From: an uncultured Acidobacteriaceae bacterium
Lineage (GTDB): Bacteria > Acidobacteriota > Terriglobia > Terriglobales > Acidobacteriaceae
Length of the DNA stretch: 64,000 nucleotides
Assembly: GCA_903911925.1 (NCBI GenBank)
Contig: CAIWFH010000110.1
Location: 30,958 to 94,957 of the forward strand
Reading direction: 5' to 3'
This document shows, piece after piece, positions 29,844-38,159 of this stretch (its first letter is position 1; each line of letters begins with the position of its first letter). The notes under the pieces are model-generated. The model ran no database searches. It was given only the letters and a program-made list of their open reading frames with translations, and was not told the origin of the DNA. The translations under genes and the position numbers were made by a program.

Positions 29844-31247
29844 ATGCGGCATTTCACTCTGCGGGATCGGGGGCGGGGCTGGCTCAAGCTCCACTCATGC
29901 GCAATCTGTCTTCTCTTGGCGGTGGCAGGAACGGCGAATGGGCAGGCGCCGGGGGAACCTGCGGGACAGACATCGCCGGTTGCAGGGGCGCCGGTTTCCA
30001 TCACTCTGGATGAGGCGATGAAGCGCGCGGAGGCCAATGAGCCGGCCTTTGCTGCTTCATTGGCCGACAGCAAGGTGGCGGCGTTGGACCGCAGCATTGC
30101 GCGCGCGGGACTGTTGCCGAGCGCGGTTTATCACAATCAGGCGCTATATACCCAGCCTTTGCGCCCGGCCAATCAGTCAGGTCAGGGCGGAGCCTCATCG
30201 TCATCCCCGATCTTCATCGCCAACAACGCCGTGCGCGAGTATTCCAGCCAGGCGGTGGTGAATGAAACGGTGGGGCTGGGCCAGTTGGCGGGCATGCGTC
30301 ATGCGGACGCGGCCGCCGCCCATGCCGCGGCGGAGTTGGAGATTGCGCGGCGCGGGCTCAGGGCGACGGTCATCGGCCTCTTTTACGGTTCGATTGCGGC
30401 CGAGAACAAACTGGCTGCGATTGAACGCGCCCATCATGAGGCAGTAGAACTCGGTATCCTGACCGGCAAGCGGGAGCAGGCGCGCGAAGCCGCTCACGCG
30501 GATGTGGTGAAGGCGCAACTGCAGGAGCAGCAACGGAAGCGCGATCTCTCCGACGCCAAGCTGGCCGCAGAAAAGGCGAAGCTGGAACTTGGGGTGCTGT
30601 TGTTTGCGGATCCGCGCACGCCCTACACGCTGGTTGCCGCAGAGGGTGCGCAGGAACTTCCGGTACGCGGCGAAGTGGACCGGGCAGCCGCCAAAAACAA
30701 TCCGGAGTTGAAGAGCGCGCTGGCCGTGCTGGGCGAGGGCAATGCAGAGGTTCTGGCGGCGCGCGCGGCGTACCTTCCCGACCTGGCGTTCAACTACACG
30801 TATGGTATTGACGCGCCGCAGTTTGCAACCTATGGCCCCGCGCCCGACCATCTGCGCAACCTGGGTTACTCGGCCAGCGTGACGGTGGATATTCCGGTGT
30901 GGGACTGGTTCTCAACCCAGCACAAGCTGAAGCAGAGCGAGCTACGCCGCGATGCCGCACGGGTGGCGCTGACTGCGACGCAACGGCGATTGATTGCCAG
31001 GCTGGATGAAGCATACTCAGAAGCTGCTGCGGCACGCGACCAGCTTGCTTCGCTGGATGACAGCGTGGCCACGGCTCGTGAAAGCCTGCGGCTTACCAAG
31101 CTGCGTTATACCGGGGGCGAGGCAACCGTGCTTGAAGTTGTCGATGCCCAATCCGCCCTTGTAGGCGCGGAAACTGCGCGCGAAGAAGGAAGAGTGCGCT
31201 ATCAGTCGGCACGGGCCGACCTTGAAACCCTTACGGGAACGATGTGA
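29844..31247 (+). CDS. TolC-family outer-membrane efflux protein
   Basis: This is the outer-membrane channel of a tripartite efflux pump. The 467-aa protein starts with a signal peptide (KLHSCAICLLLAVAGTANGQ) and has the two-fold helical repeat of the OEP family. The first repeat is SITLDEAMKRAEANEPAF..ADSKVAALDRSIARAGLLPS. The second is near GNAEVLAARAAYLPDLAFNYTYG, and the terminal helix is ESLRLTKLRYTGGEATVLEVVDAQSALVGAE. I chose the ATG at 29844 (MRHFTLRDRG) with AAGGTG five bases before it. The adaptor gene begins five bases after the stop, so it leads a three-gene efflux operon. Confidence 0.9.
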   Translation: MRHFTLRDRGRGWLKLHSCAICLLLAVAGTANGQAPGEPAGQTSPVAGAPVSITLDEAMKRAEANEPAFAASLADSKVAALDRSIARAGLLPSAVYHNQALYTQPLRPANQSGQGGASSSSPIFIANNAVREYSSQAVVNETVGLGQLAGMRHADAAAAHAAAELEIARRGLRATVIGLFYGSIAAENKLAAIERAHHEAVELGILTGKREQAREAAHADVVKAQLQEQQRKRDLSDAKLAAEKAKLELGVLLFADPRTPYTLVAAEGAQELPVRGEVDRAAAKNNPELKSALAVLGEGNAEVLAARAAYLPDLAFNYTYGIDAPQFATYGPAPDHLRNLGYSASVTVDIPVWDWFSTQHKLKQSELRRDAARVALTATQRRLIARLDEAYSEAAAARDQLASLDDSVATARESLRLTKLRYTGGEATVLEVVDAQSALVGAETAREEGRVRYQSARADLETLTGTM

Positions 31248-31251
31248 GCCG

Positions 31252-32556
31252 ATGAAAAGCATGAACGCGAAAAAAGTATTGCTGAATTCGAGCCGGGTGT
31301 TGCTGGCGGCGGCCTTGCTGCCTTTGATGATCTTGTCCGGCTGCAAAAAAGAGGCCGCTCCGGAGACCCTCGTAACGGTGCAGGCCGAGCATCCGGAGCA
31401 GGGACCGATTGCCGAGCACATCACCGCCGATGCGGTGCTGGCGCCGCTGGCGCAGGCCGCCATCGCGTCCAAGATTTCGGCGCCGGTGCGCAAGTTTTAC
31501 GTGCAGCGCGGATCGCGTGTGAAGGAAGGCGAGTTGCTGGCGACGCTTGAAAACAGCGACCTGACGGCGGCCGCGCTGGACAACAAGGGCTCGTACATGG
31601 CGGCCGAGGCAGCGTTTGCCACGGCGACCAAGGCGCAGGTGCCCGAGGACACGCAAAAGGCGGAGTCGGATGTGGCCCAGACCAAGGCCAATCTCGATTT
31701 GAACTTGAGCATTGTGAAGAGCCGCAAGCAACTCTTTGCCGAAGGAGCCATTCCGGGCCGCGACCTGGACACGGCGCAGGCCGCTCTGGTTGCCGCACAG
31801 GCCGCATATGACGCAGCAGTCAAACATCTTGAATCGGTGCGCAGCGTGAGCCGCGAGGCCGCGCTCAAGTCTGCGCAGGGGCAGTTGACTTCAGCAGAAG
31901 GCAAGTACAAAGGCGCCAATGCGCAAGTGGGCTACTCTGAGATTCGCAGTCCCATTGACGGAGTTGTAACCGACCGATCGCTTTTTGCGGGCGAGACCGC
32001 CGCTGCCGGTGCGCCGCTGCTGACGGTAATGGACACCTCGAGCCTGCTGGCCAAGACGCATATCGCGCAGAGCCTTGCGCAACGCTTGAAACTGGGCGAC
32101 GAGGCAGCGCTGCAGGTGCCCGGAGTGGCGGAGCCTGTGACCGCCAAGGTGACGCTCATCAGTCCGGCTCTCGACCCTGGAAGCACAACGGTCGAGGTGT
32201 GGCTCAAGATCGAAAACAAATCCGGAGCGCTGAAGGTGGGCACCCCGGTGAAAGTCTCCATTACCGGGAGGACCGATGCGAAGGCCTGGAAGATTCCGCT
32301 TGCCTCAGTTCTGACCGCGCAGGACGGCAGCAAGTCTGTGATGGTGGTTGGCACAGACGGCGCGGCGCATCGCAAGGCGGTAACACTGGGGCTGCAAGAC
32401 GCTGAGGATGTGCAGGTGACCAGCGGGCTTTCGCCAACGGATTTGGTGATTACCGGCGGAGCCTACGGGCTGGATGACGGCGCCAAGGTGAAATTGGGCG
32501 CTGCGGCAGCGGACGACGACAAGCCGGCAGCCGCCAAGGGCGGGGAGAAAGAGTGA
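31252..32556 (+). CDS. RND efflux periplasmic adaptor (membrane fusion protein, lipoprotein)
   Basis: The adaptor links the inner-membrane pump to the TolC-like channel. The N-terminus is a lipoprotein signal (LLAAALLPLMILSGCKK, Cys of the lipobox). The lipoyl/barrel-sandwich domain is split: ISAPVRKFYVQRGSRVKEGELLATLEN, then a helical hairpin of about 120 residues, then AQVGYSEIRSPIDGVVTDRSLFAGETAAAGAPLLTVMD. Beta-barrel and membrane-proximal domains follow (KVTLISPALDPGSTTVEVWLKIEN; AWKIPLASVL). I chose the ATG at 31252, giving 434 aa; an ATG 30 bases upstream lies inside the preceding gene. Its stop codon overlaps the pump start (TGATG). Confidence 0.92.
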   Translation: MKSMNAKKVLLNSSRVLLAAALLPLMILSGCKKEAAPETLVTVQAEHPEQGPIAEHITADAVLAPLAQAAIASKISAPVRKFYVQRGSRVKEGELLATLENSDLTAAALDNKGSYMAAEAAFATATKAQVPEDTQKAESDVAQTKANLDLNLSIVKSRKQLFAEGAIPGRDLDTAQAALVAAQAAYDAAVKHLESVRSVSREAALKSAQGQLTSAEGKYKGANAQVGYSEIRSPIDGVVTDRSLFAGETAAAGAPLLTVMDTSSLLAKTHIAQSLAQRLKLGDEAALQVPGVAEPVTAKVTLISPALDPGSTTVEVWLKIENKSGALKVGTPVKVSITGRTDAKAWKIPLASVLTAQDGSKSVMVVGTDGAAHRKAVTLGLQDAEDVQVTSGLSPTDLVITGGAYGLDDGAKVKLGAAAADDDKPAAAKGGEKE

Positions 32557-35500
32557 TGCCTGACGAGAGCGACGGCAACACGAGCCGCAAGCCCTTCTGG
32601 CTGGCCCGCTCAACACGCACTATTTTCTTTTTCGCGGCAGTCTTTACGCTGGCGGGCATCTACATGGCTTTCCAGGTGCCGATCTCCGTCTTTCCGGCCA
32701 CCAACTTTCCGCGCGTCGTGATCGGTGTGGACAACGGTGTGATGCCTGTGGAACAGATGCAGGTGACCATCACCAAGCCAATTGAGGACGCGGTGAACTC
32801 GGTGCCGGGACTCAAGACCGTGCGCTCCACCACCAGTCGCGGCTCGGCAGAGATAAGCCTCTTCTTTGATTGGAACCAGGACATGTTCCACTCGCTCCAA
32901 TTGGTGGACGCGGCGCTTGGCAAAGTGGAGCAGACACTGCCTGCGACCGCGCGGGTGACAACGAATCGCCTGACCTTTGCAACCTTCCCGATTCTCGGCT
33001 ACAGCCTCACCTCCGATACGGTGCCACAGACGCGGCTTTGGGAGATTGCCACCTACGATCTGAAGCCGCCCCTCAATCGCGTGGCCGGCGTAAGCATGGT
33101 GACCGTGCAGGGCGGCAAGGTGCCGGAGTTTCACGTGGTGCCGAACACCGCTCTACTTCAAGCTTCAGGCGTTACGATTCCCGACCTGGTGAATGCCATC
33201 CAGGCTTCAAATATCGTGGACTCGCCCGGTCTCTACGAAGCCAACCACCAGTTGATTCTCGGGCTGGTGGGCGCGCAGGTGCACGACGTCGGCCAGTTGA
33301 GCCATTTGGTTGTGAAGACCACTGCGGCCGGCGCGCCGGTGCACGTGTCGGATGTGGCAACGGTGGAGCAGGGCACTTTGCCCGTGTACACCACGGTCAC
33401 CGCCAACGGCAGGCAGGCGGTGCTGCTGAATATCACGCGCCAGCCCTCCAGCAACACCGTGGCCGTGGCAGATTTGGTCGCCGCGCAAATTGCAGAATTG
33501 AAACATAAGCTGCCGCCGGGCGTGACTCTTGAGCCCTTTTACGACCAGTCGCAGATTGTGCGCGACAGCATTGCCAGCGTGCGCGACGCCATTGCCATCG
33601 GCCTCATTCTGGCATGCATCATCCTCTTCCTTTTCCTGCGCGACTGGACCTCGTCGCTGATCGCGGGCATGGTCATTCCGGTGACCATTGCGATTACCGT
33701 GCTGGTGCTCTGGTGGATTGGCGAGAGCTTTAACCTCATGACGTTGGGCGGCCTGGCCGCGGCCATCGGCCTGGTCATCGACGACGCCATTGTGGTGGTT
33801 GAGAACATCGTTCTGCACCGCGATGGCGGCGAACGCTGCGCCGATGCGGTGCGCAAGGCCCTCAAAGAGATCACCGCGCCGCTGATCGGTTCCACCATTA
33901 CGCCAGTGGTGGTCTTTTTGCCGCTGGTTGCGGTCAGCGGCGTTACCGGAAGCTTCTTTCGCGCGCTGGCCATCACCATGACCGCCGCGCTGCTGACTTC
34001 GCTGGTGCTGGCGCTTACCTGGACACCGGGGCTGAGCCTGGTGCTGCTCGGCGAGCGCAGCAACCAGGAGGAACCGCACGAACATCATGCCGGCCGTCTG
34101 ATGAGCGGCATTATTCGGGTTCATCGCCGCGTGCTTGACTGGGCTTTGGCCAAGCCGCTTTGGCTCGCCGGAGCCTGCATGCTGCTGGTTGCGGGCACAT
34201 GGGCCGGCTACCAGGCGCTGGGCTCCGACCTGTTGCCGGAGATGGATGAAGGCGGCTTCATCCTCGACTACATCATGCCCGCGGGCAGCTCGCTTACTGA
34301 GACCAACCGGGTGCTCGAACACGTGGAGCGCATCCTGCACGAAATGCCTGAGGTAGAAATCACCTCGCGTCGTACCGGTCTGCAATTGGGCCTGGCTGCA
34401 GTCACCGAGGCCAACTACGGCGACTTTACAGTGAAGCTGAAGGCCAGACGCAGCCGCGGAATCGACGAGGTGATGGACGAGGTGCGCGGTCGCATCAAGT
34501 CCACAGAGCCGGTGCTGGACGTCGAGTTTACGCAGGTGTTGCAGGACATGATCGGCGACTTGTCAAATGCGCCGGAGCCGATCCAGATCAAAATCTTTTC
34601 AAACGACCCAGCCATGCTGGAGCAACTGGGGCCCCGCGTGGGCGAAGCCATCGGCAAAATTGAAGGCGTGGTCGACGTGCAGAATGGCATTGAAAACACT
34701 ATCAGCGGGCCGGCTACCAATTTTCAAATCAATCCGGTAGTTGCCGCGCGGCTCGGTTTTACTCCTACCGAGGTTTCAGAAGACGCGACCGCGATTCTGG
34801 ACGGCGTGACGACTGCCGATCCGCTGATTCAGAACGGCCGCCCGTATACGATTCGCGTGCGCCTGGGCGATGAGAATCGCGCTTCGCTGGATGCAATCCA
34901 GAACACGGTCTTCAATAGTGCATCGGGTCACAGCGCTAGCCTTGGCTCGCTGGCAGACATTGAGCAGTTGCCGCCGCAGAACGAAATCCGCCGCGAGAAC
35001 CTGCAACGGCTGGTGGTGGTGACAGGGCGGCTTGAGGGCTCCGACTTGGGCAGCGGCATGGCGAAGGTGCGCCAAACCGTAGCCGGGCTGCATTTGCCTG
35101 CCTCGGTGCGGGTAGAGTACGGCGGCACCTACGAGGAACAGCAAAAGTCGTTCCGCGATCTGCTGCGGGTATTGATACTGGCACTTGCGCTGGTGTTCGG
35201 CGTGCTGCTGGCGGAGTTCCGCAACTTCCCGGCACCGATCGCGATTCTCACTTCTTCTGTGCTTTCGATCTCCGGCGTCATTCTGGCGCTGCTGGTGACG
35301 CACACCACGTTCAACGTGGCTTCGTTCATGGGGCTCATCATGGTGATCGGCATTGTGGCCAAGAACGGGATCCTGCTGATGGACGCGGACGAGAGATTCC
35401 GCGCCGAGGGTGCATCGCCAGCCGAGGCCATGATCCACGCAGCGCAACGGCGGCTCCGGCCGATCGTGATGACGGCCCTCGCCGCGGTCTGTGGCATGCT

Positions 35501-35651
35501 GCCGCTGGCCTTTGCTCTGGGCGCTGGATCGCAGATGCTGCAACCGCTGGCCATCGCGGTGATCGGCGGCCTGGCTGTGTCAATGGTGCTCAGTTTGGTG
35601 GTGACGCCGGTGGTTTACTTTATGCTGACGCGCGACCGCGCCAAAGAATGA
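32556..35651 (+). CDS. RND-family efflux pump, inner-membrane permease
   Basis: This proton-driven trimeric pump of 1031 aa is a full-length HAE1/AcrB-like protein. The first helix is FFFAAVFTLAGIYMAFQVPISVFPATNFPRV. The proton-relay helix 4 reads GGLAAAIGLVIDDAIVVVENIVLHRD, with the paired Asp typical of the family. Helix 10-11 has MGLIMVIGIVAKNGILLMDADERFRAEGASPAEA. Large periplasmic porter domains lie between helices 1-2 and 7-8. Substrate cannot be told; the proportions resemble hydrophobe pumps rather than CusA. The start ATG at 32556 overlaps the adaptor stop by one base; a GTG three bases upstream is an alternative. Confidence 0.93.
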   Translation: MPDESDGNTSRKPFWLARSTRTIFFFAAVFTLAGIYMAFQVPISVFPATNFPRVVIGVDNGVMPVEQMQVTITKPIEDAVNSVPGLKTVRSTTSRGSAEISLFFDWNQDMFHSLQLVDAALGKVEQTLPATARVTTNRLTFATFPILGYSLTSDTVPQTRLWEIATYDLKPPLNRVAGVSMVTVQGGKVPEFHVVPNTALLQASGVTIPDLVNAIQASNIVDSPGLYEANHQLILGLVGAQVHDVGQLSHLVVKTTAAGAPVHVSDVATVEQGTLPVYTTVTANGRQAVLLNITRQPSSNTVAVADLVAAQIAELKHKLPPGVTLEPFYDQSQIVRDSIASVRDAIAIGLILACIILFLFLRDWTSSLIAGMVIPVTIAITVLVLWWIGESFNLMTLGGLAAAIGLVIDDAIVVVENIVLHRDGGERCADAVRKALKEITAPLIGSTITPVVVFLPLVAVSGVTGSFFRALAITMTAALLTSLVLALTWTPGLSLVLLGERSNQEEPHEHHAGRLMSGIIRVHRRVLDWALAKPLWLAGACMLLVAGTWAGYQALGSDLLPEMDEGGFILDYIMPAGSSLTETNRVLEHVERILHEMPEVEITSRRTGLQLGLAAVTEANYGDFTVKLKARRSRGIDEVMDEVRGRIKSTEPVLDVEFTQVLQDMIGDLSNAPEPIQIKIFSNDPAMLEQLGPRVGEAIGKIEGVVDVQNGIENTISGPATNFQINPVVAARLGFTPTEVSEDATAILDGVTTADPLIQNGRPYTIRVRLGDENRASLDAIQNTVFNSASGHSASLGSLADIEQLPPQNEIRRENLQRLVVVTGRLEGSDLGSGMAKVRQTVAGLHLPASVRVEYGGTYEEQQKSFRDLLRVLILALALVFGVLLAEFRNFPAPIAILTSSVLSISGVILALLVTHTTFNVASFMGLIMVIGIVAKNGILLMDADERFRAEGASPAEAMIHAAQRRLRPIVMTALAAVCGMLPLAFALGAGSQMLQPLAIAVIGGLAVSMVLSLVVTPVVYFMLTRDRAKE

Positions 35652-35728
35652 GTTGGAGTTTCTTTCCGGCCCCGCGCGTGTGAGAAAATCGTTGGCGATT
35701 CTCGAAAGACCCCGCAGAGGAATAGCAA

Positions 35729-36163
35729 ATGAACTCGCCCGTTCGCGCGCTCCGCATAATGAAAGTGATTTTTCTCGTTTACTCGGTGCTCCTGGTCTAT
35801 CGCGTAATGAAGATGCAGGTTCACCTCCACGAACCAGTAAACTCAGCATTTGAAATTGCAATAGGGACCATAGCTCTCCTTTGCATCGTGGCCGGATTTT
35901 ACGCGCCCAGAGCCCTGCCGCGGTTGGCGGAGCGCAGATTTCCGAACGCGCCTACCGCGATTCGGCTCAAACAATGGACAATGGCAAATGTCCTCAGCAT
36001 GTCATGTTTCATGGGGTCCATCATGTTTGGCGTGGTGCTGCATTTTGTCGGGGCGCATGCCTGGCTCGTCGGGGTTCTCTTCGGCGCTGGCATCGCATCG
36101 CTGGCCTTCGCGAGCCCGGGAACTCCACCGGTCGAGGATGACGGCGGTCCGTCCCAGAGCTGA
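35729..36163 (+). CDS. Small integral membrane protein, 144 aa, unknown
   Basis: The sequence shows four hydrophobic stretches: VIFLVYSVLLVYRVM, FEIAIGTIALLCIVAGFYA, NVLSMSCFMGSIMFGVVLHFVG and AWLVGVLFGAGIASLAFAS, separated by short basic loops. This suggests a four-helix inner-membrane protein with a charged C-terminal tail. GAGGAATAGCAA precedes the ATG at 35729. It follows the efflux operon by 77 bases and may be co-transcribed, but no domain name comes to mind. Its codon use looks less GC-biased than that of the pump. Confidence 0.65.
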   Translation: MNSPVRALRIMKVIFLVYSVLLVYRVMKMQVHLHEPVNSAFEIAIGTIALLCIVAGFYAPRALPRLAERRFPNAPTAIRLKQWTMANVLSMSCFMGSIMFGVVLHFVGAHAWLVGVLFGAGIASLAFASPGTPPVEDDGGPSQS

Positions 36164-36205
36164 TTCGGGCTACTGGCCTGAGAGATGTTCCACTTTCGAT
36201 AGGTG

Positions 36206-36241
36206 CCCCATCTTTTCCGCGTTCTTTGCGGAAAGGGTGGG
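36206..36241. repeat. REP-like hairpin (CTTTTCCGC type)
   Basis: CTTTTCCGC (36212-36220) pairs with GCGGAAAGG (36228-36236), flanked by GTGCCCCAT and GGTGGG. The flanks match those of the hairpin at 805-839, so both belong to one interspersed family. Confidence 0.5.
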
Positions 36242-36285
36242 TAACCTCGGACCCCAAGAGGCTTAATAAGTGGCAGAATAGACCT

Positions 36286-36966
36286 ATGACGCCGACTGAG
36301 CCGATATTCCTTACTCCCGCAGAGGCCCGTGTGCTTGGGGCACTGGTTGAGAAAGAAGTCACGACCCCGGACTATTATCCGCTGTCGATCAACGCGCTGA
36401 TCAACGCCTGCAACCAGCGTTCGAACCGCGAACCGGTGATGGACCTGGACGAGGTTGCGGTCCGGCAGGCGCTGCACGGGCTTGAAGACATGAAGCTGGC
36501 CGGGCGCGCGCGGGGGGCCGATGGACGCGTGACCAAGTACGAGCACTGGCTGGGCGAGGCCTTCAACTTCAGCCGCGCGGAGACGGCTCTCTTGTGCGTG
36601 ATGCTGCTTCGCGGGCCGCAGACCCCCGGCGAACTCCGCGGCCGGACTGAGCGGATGCACCGCTTCGACGAACTTACCGACGTGCAGGCTGGGCTGCAAA
36701 AGCTGACGGAGCGCGAGCCGGCGCTGGCGGCCGTGCTGCCCCGCCAACCGGGCACCAAGGAGTCTCGCTACGCGCACCTGCTGTCGGGTGGGATTGAGTC
36801 AATGCCGATTGCGGCGGCGGCGACGCCAGTTTATGCGCGGCGCGAGGGCGGAGAAGACTCCGGGCTGGAAGAGCGCGTTGCAGGGCTGGAAACGATTGTT
36901 GCGGAATTGAGGCGGGAGACCGCGATACTGCGGCAGAAGATCGAGGACCTGTTTGGGGATGGATAG
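36286..36966 (+). CDS. YceH family protein (DUF480)
   Basis: The 226-aa protein is of the UPF0502/YceH family, which has two tandem winged-helix domains. Characteristic stretches are LTPAEARVLGALVEKEVTTPDYYPLSINALINACNQRSNREPVMDLDE (first domain) and FSRAETALLCVMLLRGPQTPGELRGRTERMHRFD (second). A coiled-coil C-terminus follows (GLEERVAGLETIVAELRRETAILRQKIEDL). The molecular function of the family is not established; winged helices suggest DNA binding. I chose the ATG at 36286 (MTPTEPIFLTPAE), since the upstream part of the frame crosses a repeat. It is a single gene. Confidence 0.9.
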   Translation: MTPTEPIFLTPAEARVLGALVEKEVTTPDYYPLSINALINACNQRSNREPVMDLDEVAVRQALHGLEDMKLAGRARGADGRVTKYEHWLGEAFNFSRAETALLCVMLLRGPQTPGELRGRTERMHRFDELTDVQAGLQKLTEREPALAAVLPRQPGTKESRYAHLLSGGIESMPIAAAATPVYARREGGEDSGLEERVAGLETIVAELRRETAILRQKIEDLFGDG

Positions 36967-37028
36967 GTTCCCGTCAAAACCAGGGTCGGCAACAAGAACA
37001 TACAAATCAAAAGAGCAGGTTGCGAATC

Positions 37029-37556
37029 ATGACGAACAGCAGGTTGGCATCGGCGCTCCTTGGAACTGCGACAGTTCTGTCACTCATCCCTGTGTTGAGC
37101 GCGCAAACCCCTGTAGCGCCCGCAGCGCCCATCCCTTCACAAATCATCGCGGCAAAAAAGGCCTTCATTTCCAATGCCGGCGGATTGCTCGACCTGAATA
37201 TGGTGAGCGGCGACACGAGGCGAGACTACAACCAGTTCTACGCGGCCATGCACGCCTGGGGACGGTACGATCTGGTTGCTGCCCCAGCCAATGCTGACCT
37301 GGTGATTCAAATCAGCATCGTTTATCTTCCACGTCAAATCGGGGGCGACGTGACGCCGTTCCCGGCCTTCCGCGTGGCGCTGCTGGACCCGAAGACAAAT
37401 ATTGTCTTATGGGTGCTGGACGAATACCTGGTAGACAGGCCCGGTATTGGGTTGGTCCTGAAAAAGAATCGCGACAAGGTGTTCGATCAGGCCATTGACA
37501 GGCTCGTCGGCGATCTGAAGATGCTGGTTGCGCCGCCGGGGGACTTCGCCAACTAG
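37029..37556 (+). CDS. Secreted protein of unknown function, 175 aa
   Basis: The protein begins with a signal peptide (MTNSRLASALLGTATVLSLIPVLSAQ) and a short Pro/Ala linker. The mature part contains IIAAKKAFISNAGGLLDLNMVSGDTRRDYNQFYAAMHAWGRYDLVAAPANADLVIQISI. It ends with a helix (VFDQAIDRLVGDLKML). The pattern 'aromatic-WGRY-L....A..ADLVI.I' recalls small periplasmic DUF4136-like proteins, but I cannot assign it firmly. I chose the ATG at 37029; a TTG nine bases upstream is possible. No operon partner is apparent. Confidence 0.6.
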   Translation: MTNSRLASALLGTATVLSLIPVLSAQTPVAPAAPIPSQIIAAKKAFISNAGGLLDLNMVSGDTRRDYNQFYAAMHAWGRYDLVAAPANADLVIQISIVYLPRQIGGDVTPFPAFRVALLDPKTNIVLWVLDEYLVDRPGIGLVLKKNRDKVFDQAIDRLVGDLKMLVAPPGDFAN

Positions 37557-37647
37557 CGCGAATTTCCAGCACGGCTGCGGGATTTCAAGCCACAACGCCC
37601 CGGCTTTGTGGTGTCCTGATACAAAACGATGCTTTGAAGTCCAGAAG

Positions 37648-38064
37648 CTAAACCAGTTCGTATCCCGCGAACCAATACCCAATCTCAAATGCTGCCGTGT
37701 CTTCCGCGTCCGAGCCGTGGATGGCGTTTTCTGAAATCGAGGCGGCGAACTTCTTGCGGATGGTTCCTTCTTCGGCATTGGCGGGGTTGGTGGCGCCCAT
37801 CAGCTTGCGCAGGTCGGCGATGGCGTCTTCCTTTTCCAGAACCATGAGGACTATCGGTCCCGAGGACATGAAGTCGCAGAGGCCGGGGAAGAACGGGCGC
37901 TCCTTGTGGACGGCGTAGAAGCCCTCGGCTTGCGGCCGGGAGATGGACTGCTTTTTGATGGACACTATCCGGAAGCTGGCTTTTTCAATCTCGGCCAAAA
38001 TGGCCGCCGTATAGCCCTTGCGGACCGCGTCCGGCTTGATGATGCTGAAGGTGCGCTGCGCCAC
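37648..38064 (-). CDS. ndk: Nucleoside diphosphate kinase
   Basis: The enzyme transfers the terminal phosphate of ATP to other NDPs through a phospho-histidine. The 138-aa sequence has [15 protein letters not shown] at the N-terminus, [23 protein letters not shown], and the active-site loop [16 protein letters not shown] with the catalytic His. The start is a GTG at 38064: AGGAG lies eight bases upstream and this gives exactly the family length; ATG codons further upstream would add 23 atypical residues. It diverges from the M13 peptidase gene. Confidence 0.95.
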   Translation of the reverse strand: MAQRTFSIIKPDAVRKGYTAAILAEIEKASFRIVSIKKQSISRPQAEGFYAVHKERPFFPGLCDFMSSGPIVLMVLEKEDAIADLRKLMGATNPANAEEGTIRKKFAASISENAIHGSDAEDTAAFEIGYWFAGYELV

Positions 38065-38159
38065 GGTTGTTGCTCCTGGGGAAATGTGTTTCCGCATCTG
38101 TAATTGTAAAGGCCGCGCACCACAGCGTTCCACGCCTCCAATCTGCTAAAGTTTTGGGC

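Noticed and set aside
33207..34385. A 392-codon open frame opposite the RND pump
   Set aside because: No recognisable domain, His/Gln/Arg-rich as expected of antisense of a hydrophobic GC-rich gene.
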